Below, in pieces: positions 15,444-20,124 of a stretch of 20,124 nucleotides of DNA (within the stretch, counting starts at the first letter, position 1; each line of letters begins with the position of its first letter). The position numbers were made by a program, and so were the translations under genes. Source of the DNA: UBA4744 sp035282865 (lineage in GTDB: Bacteria > Actinomycetota > Acidimicrobiia > Spongiisociales > UBA4744); the NCBI GenBank assembly GCA_035282865.1, contig DATEVB010000214.1, positions 1-20,124 on the forward strand, given 5' to 3'. The notes beneath the pieces are model-generated. The model was given only the letters and a program-made list of their open reading frames with translations, was not told where the DNA came from and did not search any database.

Positions 15444-16348
15444 GAGTTTCGCCGTTCCGGTGGCCGGACAGCCCGCCAACGCACCCGACAAAAAGCACAG
15501 ACGTCGCCGGTGGTTGGCCTTCCGCATGACTGACAGGAGCCCAGCGTCGGTTTGTCGCTCGCTTCGAAATGGCCGGCGCCCCGTTCGAGGAACCCGAAGA
15601 GAAAATGTTGCTTGATGCCGGCAGATTGTTCCTCGAGCACATTCAGGCGCTCTTTCAAACGGTTGATCGTGTTACCGGCGACCATCGGGCACTCCTCTAC
15701 TTCGTATTCGATGCCCCGCAGGACCGCGTAGGCTGCCGTTTCGCGCTCCGCCACCCGGATCAGCGGCTTGACTTTTCTCGCCAGACCCTCGATGGCGGGC
15801 AGTACGGGAGCCTGCCTGGCCAGGTACTCGGTGTTCCATTTCAGGACGTTGCCCAACAAGGTGGCCGCCTCGTCATCCAGGTTGTGACCCATGACGAGAA
15901 CGTCGTAGCCGGTGGCGGCCTCGTTGAGGAGATACCGCTTGGAAAGCCCGCACACCGAGCAGGCGCGGCGGCTTTGCGTTGCAGCCGCCTGTGGGATCGA
16001 GAACCCGTAGTCGACGGGCAGGTCGACGATACTGAGCGCAAGATCGCGCTCTGCCGCGAACCTCTGGGTCAGCTTCAGGCTGTCGGCGCTGTAGTCACCG
16101 ATACCCAGATGCAGGTACACACCGTCCACCTGGTAGCCGAGCTGGGTGAGGATGTCCCACAGCGCCAGGCTGTCTTTACCTCCTGACACCCCCAGGACGA
16201 GGCGATCCTCCGGCCCGAACATCTCATAATCGTGAATGGTGCGGGCTACCTGACGTTGCACATGCTCGACAAAGTGGTCCGGACAGAAGGCGACGTTGTG
16301 ACGCCTTATCTCCACTGCGGCACGTTGCTTGCAGACGCGACAGTTCAC
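15440..16348 (-). CDS. ttuA: TtuA-like tRNA 2-thiolation enzyme (TtcA/TtuA family)
   Basis: A 302-residue PP-loop ATPase that would adenylate a tRNA base and replace oxygen with sulfur. Seen: N-terminal zinc site C3, C6, C22, H25; PP-loop SGGKDS at 55-60; Fe-S cysteines C130 and C133 (CSVC) with C220 (EECP); GHNLDDEAATLLGN (154-167); C-terminal zinc site C272, C275, C284, C287. The two zinc fingers separate TtuA from plain TtcA. In Thermus, TtuA makes 2-thio-ribothymidine at position 54 using a [4Fe-4S] cluster and sulfur delivered by TtuB. A TtuB-like gene lies directly upstream (stop to GTG start, 3 bases), and trmI overlaps downstream. The start is GTG with a G-rich site in the end of ttuB. 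The exact target base is inferred. Confidence 0.9.
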   Translation of the reverse strand: MNCRVCKQRAAVEIRRHNVAFCPDHFVEHVQRQVARTIHDYEMFGPEDRLVLGVSGGKDSLALWDILTQLGYQVDGVYLHLGIGDYSADSLKLTQRFAAERDLALSIVDLPVDYGFSIPQAAATQSRRACSVCGLSKRYLLNEAATGYDVLVMGHNLDDEAATLLGNVLKWNTEYLARQAPVLPAIEGLARKVKPLIRVAERETAAYAVLRGIEYEVEECPMVAGNTINRLKERLNVLEEQSAGIKQHFLFGFLERGAGHFEASDKPTLGSCQSCGRPTTGDVCAFCRVRWRAVRPPERRNS

Positions 16349-16351
16349 GGT

Positions 16352-16549
16352 CTACGCCCCGCCGGAGATCACCGGGCGCAACTCGATTGTGTCGTCGGCA
16401 TCGACTCTGTCGCTACGGGTCAGCAATTCGTTTCCTCTGATCACCAGAACTGATTCAGGCACGATATCCAGGTGTTCGAGAAGCTCCCGAACGCTGCCCG
16501 GTCCCTCCACCACCACTTCCCGCTTCGGGTGGCGCAAGATGACGTTCAT
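16352..16549 (-). CDS. ttuB: TtuB-like ubiquitin-fold sulfur carrier
   Basis: A 65-residue beta-grasp protein of the ThiS/MoaD/TtuB type. It has the strand pattern MNVILR...REVVVEG, helix SVRELLEHL, and the line VIRGNELLTRSDRV then DDTIELRPVISGG that closely resembles Thermus TtuB. Such carriers are adenylated at the C-terminal glycine by an E1-like enzyme, loaded as thiocarboxylate, and hand sulfur to TtuA; Thermus TtuB can also be attached to proteins. Odd point: one alanine follows the GG (SGGA-stop), where carriers usually end in GG. The activating enzyme is not in the window. The ATG overlaps the upstream 32-residue gene stop as ATGA. Confidence 0.87.
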   Translation of the reverse strand: MNVILRHPKREVVVEGPGSVRELLEHLDIVPESVLVIRGNELLTRSDRVDADDTIELRPVISGGA

Positions 16550-16644
16550 GAGAACAGCAGGGATCCGAAGCTGATCGCAAGGGTGAGCACCATGGCGATG
16601 ACCACCAGCCAGACAACTACCTTAACGAACCTATCGTTGCGCAT
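16546..16644 (-). CDS. 32-residue single-pass membrane protein
   Basis: A very short frame, MRNDRFVKVVVWLVVIAM followed by VLTLAISFGSLLFS: a charged N-terminus then one hydrophobic helix. The stop overlaps the ttuB ATG as ATGA, the same coupling used through the locus, which argues it is translated. Pattern and length resemble the Prli42/DUF4044 class of small membrane proteins (K-VVVW/YxM-hA-M) of Firmicutes; this is an impression, not a demonstrated homology. A frame continues to 16764 but its extra 40 residues lie over the divergent gene. No clear ribosome site is seen. Confidence 0.6.
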   Translation of the reverse strand: MRNDRFVKVVVWLVVIAMVLTLAISFGSLLFS

Positions 16645-16671
16645 GACCCATAACTCTAAGACGCCTATCCT
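16643..16671 (+). promoter_or_regulatory. Candidate promoter giving a leaderless message for the 67-residue protein
   Basis: ATGACC (16643-16648), a 17-base spacer and TATCCT (16666-16671) form a fair -35/-10 pair. The -10 ends 7 bases before the ATG at 16679, so transcription would begin at or one base before the A of the start codon. No ribosome site exists. The -35 covers the start codon of the divergent 32-residue gene. Confidence 0.45.
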
Positions 16672-16678
16672 GCTTTGC

Positions 16679-16882
16679 ATGAACCTGCTACAGCGTGGGT
16701 TGGCCAACAGCTTCCGGGGGTTGCGAACCGGTGACGGGAATCTTCTCGTGCTCGGCGCCGCCATGCTCTTGGTTGCCTGGTGGCGTTCGTCGAAACCATC
16801 CCGGACTCAGGTGTACAAGAAGAAGCTCCGGCCGGGCGACGCAGTGACCATCCGATTCACGCCACCGGTCAACCACCGCTGA
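16679..16882 (+). CDS. Small membrane protein of unknown function, 67 residues
   Basis: The protein has an amphipathic N-terminus (MNLLQRGLANSFRGLR), one hydrophobic helix (about 22-38, LLVLGAAMLLVAWW) and a basic tail ending RPGDAVTIRFTPPVNHR. I do not recognise the family. It faces the 32-residue gene back to back and converges on the next minus-strand gene with a 15-base gap, leaving no competing frame. The frame runs further upstream to 16472 but that part lies over ttuB and the small gene. The start at 16679 is supported by the leaderless-type promoter. The regular layout makes a real gene likely. Confidence 0.6.
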   Translation: MNLLQRGLANSFRGLRTGDGNLLVLGAAMLLVAWWRSSKPSRTQVYKKKLRPGDAVTIRFTPPVNHR

Positions 16883-16897
16883 CCGGTACATCGGTTT

Positions 16898-17089
16898 CTA
16901 TGCCTTGAAAACCTCGATGATCGCGGCGCCCTTCTTGCCGCGCCGCCTGCCGATCAGAAATGCCGCGACAATGACGGCCATCACGACCACCGCGATCACG
17001 ACGGCCTTTTCCTGGACGCTCTCCTTGGTCTCGACGAGTGCTTGCTCGATCTGTCGAGCCTTGGCTTCGATATCAGCTCGTTCCACCAT
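16898..17089 (-). CDS. Small coiled membrane protein, partner of the holin-like gene
   Basis: A 63-residue protein: a charged helix (about 3-26, ERADIEAKARQIEQALVETK) that can form a coiled coil, a hydrophobic helix (about 32-50) and a basic tail RRRGKKGAAIIEVFKA. The ATG overlaps the upstream stop as TGATG, so the two are translated together. Similar small proteins beside holin-superfamily-III-like genes occur in actinobacteria in my memory, sometimes called DUF3618-like, but the match here is not strong. Function unknown; an envelope location is the only safe inference. Confidence 0.7.
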   Translation of the reverse strand: MVERADIEAKARQIEQALVETKESVQEKAVVIAVVVMAVIVAAFLIGRRRGKKGAAIIEVFKA

Positions 17090-17382
17090 CAGCGGGTCGC
17101 CCTCCAAACGACGATACCGGCCGCACCGGCCGCCACGAGCGCCGAGGTGAGCAGCGCCAGGGCGGTCCACAATCCACCTTCGGGAAACACCTCGATCAGG
17201 AACCGCATACCGGCCGTCGCCAAAAGGATCACTCCCAGAGAGATCAGCATCCCGGCGCCTACACTCAGACCGGCAACCTTGCCGAGTCGCTTAGCCGGTT
17301 CGAGGGTCTCCTGGCGTAGGTACTCCTTCGACAGCTCAACCAGCTCTGCAGCCAGCTGGGGCAATTCGTTCACATTGCTCAT
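17089..17382 (-). CDS. Holin superfamily III-like (Phage_holin_3_6-type) membrane protein
   Basis: A 97-residue protein: N-terminal amphipathic helix (LPQLAAELVELSKEYLRQET, 7-26), KRLGKVAGLSVGAGM, then two hydrophobic helices (about 38-57 and 70-92) joined by FPEGGL. This is the plan of the chromosomal actinobacterial Holin-X family, which is not evidence of a prophage and whose role is unknown. The ATG at 17382 was chosen because the extension to 17547 overlies the divergent transporter start. The gene is divergent from the MFS gene (91-base gap). Confidence 0.72.
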   Translation of the reverse strand: MSNVNELPQLAAELVELSKEYLRQETLEPAKRLGKVAGLSVGAGMLISLGVILLATAGMRFLIEVFPEGGLWTALALLTSALVAAGAAGIVVWRATR

Positions 17383-17473
17383 GTCGCGTTTCTCTCGCTC
17401 TCGACTCCGTGAGGCTACCACCGCCGCTTTGTGGATCATGGTCGCCACCGTCCCGGAGTAGGGTGTTGGCGCC

Positions 17474-18712
17474 ATGGGACAACAGGGTAAGCACAGGGAA
17501 ATGGGGCTGAAGCACGATTTCAACACGGTCTGGATCGGCCAGACCATCTCCCTCTTCGGCGACTACATCGCTTACCTGACCATACCCCTGTTCCTGAAGG
17601 AACTGAGCGAAAGAGCCTTCGACTTCGGGCTGATCTCCGCCGCCGAAAACATCCCCACCCTGCTCTTCGGACTCCTGGGCGGGGTCCTGCTCGACCGGTT
17701 TCGGCTCAAGACCGTTTTGGTCATCGGTGATCTCTTACGCGCGGCCGCCTTCATAGTGCTGGCCGTCTCATCAACCAGCCCGGAGTTCCAGGTTTGGATG
17801 CTCCTCCCCTTTTCCTTCCTCGTGGGCAGCCTGGCCGCGTCTTTCAATGCGGGTCTGCAGTCTTTCCTCCCGGCCGTGGTCGCTCCGCGTTGGCTGGCGA
17901 CCGCCAACAGCCGCCTCTCCCTCTCCCAACAACTGGCCTTCTTACTCGGTCCCATCACCGGCGGGTTGCTGGTGGTCTCCCTCGGGTTTGCCGCTGCCTT
18001 CACGTTCAACGCTCTCACATTCGTCGCGTCGGCCGCTTCGTTCTTCTTCATTCGCGCTCGTGTCGATCGGAGGCTTCCCTCCAGCGGCCGCGTTATGGCG
18101 GAGGTGAAGGAGGGATGGATGCACCTCTGGCAGGACACCCGGATCCGGCTCACGACGCTGGCGGGCTCACTGGGAAACTTCGTTACCGGATTCATCGAAG
18201 CCGCCCTGGTCTTGATCGGGGCCAGAATCCTGGGCACAGACGACCCGACTCAGCTCGGGCTCTTCGTGGTCGGCATGGGTGCCGGAGGCCTGCTCGGTGC
18301 CTTCACGGCGGCGTCCGTGATCCGGATCATCGGCATCGGAAGGGCCTTCATCGGCGGACTGTTGCTGTTCGGCACGGGTCTCTTCTCGATGACCTTCGCC
18401 GGCGACCTTCTCACCGTGGCCGCCATCCTGGTCGGCGCGTTCATGGGTTTGGTGTGGGTGAATGTGTCGATGACGACGATGCGCCAACTGTACACCCCCG
18501 CTCATCTGCTCGGCCGGGTGACCGCCACTGCCCGGGCCATCGCCTGGGGCACTCTGCCGTTTGGAGCCCTCTTCGGCACTGCGCTGGCCGACCGTATCGG
18601 GCTGCTGACGATCGTCAGGGTAGGACCGGTCTTCATCGTCGCCTTTGCCTTCTTCTTGATCTCAACGGCCGTGTGGAATGCCGAGGCCTTCAAGGACCAC
18701 CGCCCGGGGTAG
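17474..18712 (+). CDS. MFS transporter, DHA3/efflux type
   Basis: A 412-residue polytopic protein with about 12 hydrophobic segments. The first (NTVWIGQTISLFGDYIAYL) and the loop GGVLLDRFRLKTVL, the family's G-x-x-x-D-R-x-x-R-R/K motif between TM2 and TM3, mark it as a major facilitator. The N-terminal W-x-G-Q-x-I-S-x-x-G-D pattern is typical of the DHA3 group (EntS/macrolide-efflux-like), so drug or siderophore export is likely; the substrate is unknown. The ATG at 17474 is preceded by TAGGGT 9 bases upstream, suggesting a short or absent leader. An ATG at 17501 (MGLKHDF) is an alternative start that fits the family's N-terminus. Confidence 0.88.
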   Translation: MGQQGKHREMGLKHDFNTVWIGQTISLFGDYIAYLTIPLFLKELSERAFDFGLISAAENIPTLLFGLLGGVLLDRFRLKTVLVIGDLLRAAAFIVLAVSSTSPEFQVWMLLPFSFLVGSLAASFNAGLQSFLPAVVAPRWLATANSRLSLSQQLAFLLGPITGGLLVVSLGFAAAFTFNALTFVASAASFFFIRARVDRRLPSSGRVMAEVKEGWMHLWQDTRIRLTTLAGSLGNFVTGFIEAALVLIGARILGTDDPTQLGLFVVGMGAGGLLGAFTAASVIRIIGIGRAFIGGLLLFGTGLFSMTFAGDLLTVAAILVGAFMGLVWVNVSMTTMRQLYTPAHLLGRVTATARAIAWGTLPFGALFGTALADRIGLLTIVRVGPVFIVAFAFFLISTAVWNAEAFKDHRPG

Positions 18713-18738
18713 GTAGGATGCGGGGAGAAGGAGGATCC

Positions 18739-20124
18739 ATGACCACTCATGAGGTGATCAACCAACCGCCTCCGCTGATCGACTACAACCCATTCACGGC
18801 CGACCGGACGCTGCAAGCGGCCCTCCATCGCCAGGGAGGGGCCTGGGCACACGATGACCTCACCTCATTCGGCACCGTGGTCGGGTCGGCTGAGGTGATC
18901 GAATGGGGTTTCCTGGCCAACACCAACCCTCCCCAACTCGTGACCCACGACCCCTTCGGGCACCGGATCGATCGCGTCGAGTACCACCCGGCCTGGCATT
19001 CGCTGATGAACCTCTCCGTTTCCCAGGGGCTGCACTCAATGCCGTGGGAGGGCAACCAGGGTGGCGGCTACGCGGCCCGGGCGGCCGGCTTCTATGTGAT
19101 GAGCCAGATCGAGCAAGGGCACGGTTGTCCGATCTCGATGACCACTTCAGTCGTGCCCAGCCTCCGGTTGCAGCCGGACCTCGCTTCCGAGTGGGAACCG
19201 CACGTCTTCTCACGCACATACGATCCGTCGTTCGCACCCAGATCAGAAAAGGCGGGTGTCCTGCTGGGCATGGCCCTGACTGAGAAGCAGGGCGGATCCG
19301 ACGTTCGGGCGAATGCCTCGACCGCCGCTCCCATCAACGGGGGTGGACCCGGGGGCGAGTACGCGTTGACCGGTCACAAGTGGTTCTGCTCGGCCCCCAT
19401 GAGCGACGCCTTCCTGGTCCTCGCCCAGGCTCCCGACGGGCTTTCCTGTTTCCTCCTCCCCCGATGGACGCCGGGTGGTGAACAGAACACGATCACTCTC
19501 CAGCGGCTCAAGGACAAGCTCGGCAATCGCTCCAACGCCTCCAGCGAGATCGAGTTCGACAACGCGTGGGGACGAATGGTCGGTGAAGCGGGGCGGGGCG
19601 TTCGAACCATCATCGAGATGATCAACCACACCAGGCTCGACTGTGTCATCGGGTCGGCGGCCATCATGCGCCAGGCGGTGACCCAGGCCGTTCATCACAG
19701 CCGCCATCGGAAGGCATTCGGACACGTGCTGACAGACCAACCGTTGATGCAGAACGTGCTGGCCGACATGGTCGTTGAATCAGAGGCGGCCACGTTGCTG
19801 ATGATGCGCCTGGCAGGTGCTTTCGACCGGAAGGAAGACGAGTTCGAGGCTTCGTTCATGCGGATAGCCACCTCGGTCGGGAAGTTCTGGGTGTGTAAGC
19901 GAACCCCGATGCTGGCGGCGGAGGCACTGGAGTGCCTGGGTGGTAACGGCTACGTCGAGGAGTCGATCATGCCGCGCTTGTACCGGGAGAGTCCGGTCAA
20001 CTCGGTGTGGGAAGGCTCCGGCAATGTCATTGCCCTCGACGTCGTACGGGCTCTGAACCGGGCCCCCGATTCGTTGGAAGCATTCCTGGCGGAGACCGAC
20101 CTGGCGGGCGGAGCCGATGCCCGG
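18739..20124 (+). CDS. aidB: AidB-like acyl-CoA dehydrogenase, 3' end off the window
   Basis: The first 462 residues of a protein whose family is usually about 540. Seen: MALTEKQGGSDVR (178-190, flavin/substrate region), GHKWFCSAPMSDAFLVLAQ, QRLKDKLGNRSNASSEIEF and NSVWEGSGNVIALDV with the conserved Glu at 425. These lines follow E. coli AidB closely. AidB is a tetrameric FAD protein induced by alkylation damage; it binds DNA and has weak isovaleryl-CoA dehydrogenase activity, and its physiological reaction is not settled. The start is fixed by GAAGGAGG just upstream; the gap to the MFS gene is 26 bases, so they may be co-transcribed. Catabolic acyl-CoA dehydrogenase is the alternative. Confidence 0.9.
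   Translation, partial: MTTHEVINQPPPLIDYNPFTADRTLQAALHRQGGAWAHDDLTSFGTVVGSAEVIEWGFLANTNPPQLVTHDPFGHRIDRVEYHPAWHSLMNLSVSQGLHSMPWEGNQGGGYAARAAGFYVMSQIEQGHGCPISMTTSVVPSLRLQPDLASEWEPHVFSRTYDPSFAPRSEKAGVLLGMALTEKQGGSDVRANASTAAPINGGGPGGEYALTGHKWFCSAPMSDAFLVLAQAPDGLSCFLLPRWTPGGEQNTITLQRLKDKLGNRSNASSEIEFDNAWGRMVGEAGRGVRTIIEMINHTRLDCVIGSAAIMRQAVTQAVHHSRHRKAFGHVLTDQPLMQNVLADMVVESEAATLLMMRLAGAFDRKEDEFEASFMRIATSVGKFWVCKRTPMLAAEALECLGGNGYVEESIMPRLYRESPVNSVWEGSGNVIALDVVRALNRAPDSLEAFLAETDLAGGADAR

Noticed and set aside
14700..15533. 277-residue plus-strand frame
   Set aside because: Antisense to trmI, whose methyltransferase motifs are clear.
17089..17382. Holin-like gene as a sign of prophage
   Set aside because: No integrase, endolysin, capsid or attachment sites nearby; this family is common on actinobacterial chromosomes.
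17572..18237. 221-residue minus-strand frame
   Set aside because: Antisense to the MFS gene, whose membrane segments and motif are clear.
19243..19740. 165-residue minus-strand frame
   Set aside because: Antisense to the AidB-like gene, which matches its family over its whole length.

Overview
This window is a gene-dense, GC-rich stretch that looks like the core Pup-proteasome locus of an actinobacterium. The Pup, proteasome and ARC proteins, the neighbouring tat genes and helY, and a DUF4193-like gene all point to Actinomycetota. The divergence from mycobacterial sequences and the TtuA/TtuB genes suggest a deep lineage such as Acidimicrobiia, but that placement is inference. There are no RNA genes, CRISPR arrays, insertion sequences or phage genes that I can support. 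No gene-free stretch exceeds 150 bases.

Layout, left to right. Positions 1-9000 are almost entirely on the minus strand. From right to left they read pafA (Pup ligase), a repeat-like double hairpin, pafB-pafC (WYL regulators), a small zinc-ribbon protein behind its own candidate promoter, a tatB-like gene, tatC, helY (Ski2-like helicase), a lipid kinase, and a truncated acidic DUF4193-like gene running off the left edge. One plus-strand gene (8903-9265, DUF2007-like with a membrane anchor) separates pafA from the proteasome genes. Positions 9283-14164, on the minus strand, hold arc-dop-pup-prcB-prcA as one tight operon with a promoter-like TATACT upstream of arc. A ferredoxin gene diverges from arc at 14302.

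Positions 14658-16644, on the minus strand, form a separate operon: a 32-residue membrane protein, a TtuB-like ubiquitin-fold sulfur carrier, a TtuA-like tRNA thiolase, and TrmI (tRNA m1A58 methyltransferase). This reads as a tRNA T-loop modification operon. Further right are a small plus-strand membrane protein with a leaderless-type start, a minus-strand pair of small membrane proteins (holin superfamily III-like plus a coiled partner), a plus-strand MFS transporter, and a plus-strand AidB-like acyl-CoA dehydrogenase cut by the right edge.

How it works together. ARC unfolds pupylated proteins and feeds them to the PrcA/PrcB 20S core. Dop deamidates Pup (which ends GGQ) and removes it from substrates. 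PafA attaches Pup to lysines. PafB/PafC are known in mycobacteria as a DNA-damage transcription activator. TatB/TatC export folded proteins. Eight gene junctions use a 4-base ATGA or GTGA overlap, implying strong translational coupling. The most unusual points are the TtuB-TtuA-TrmI set next to the Pup system, the extra alanine after the TtuB di-glycine, the 44-base out-of-frame dop/pup overlap, the palindrome-plus-promoter element before the zinc-ribbon gene, and the 32-residue membrane protein leading the tRNA operon.
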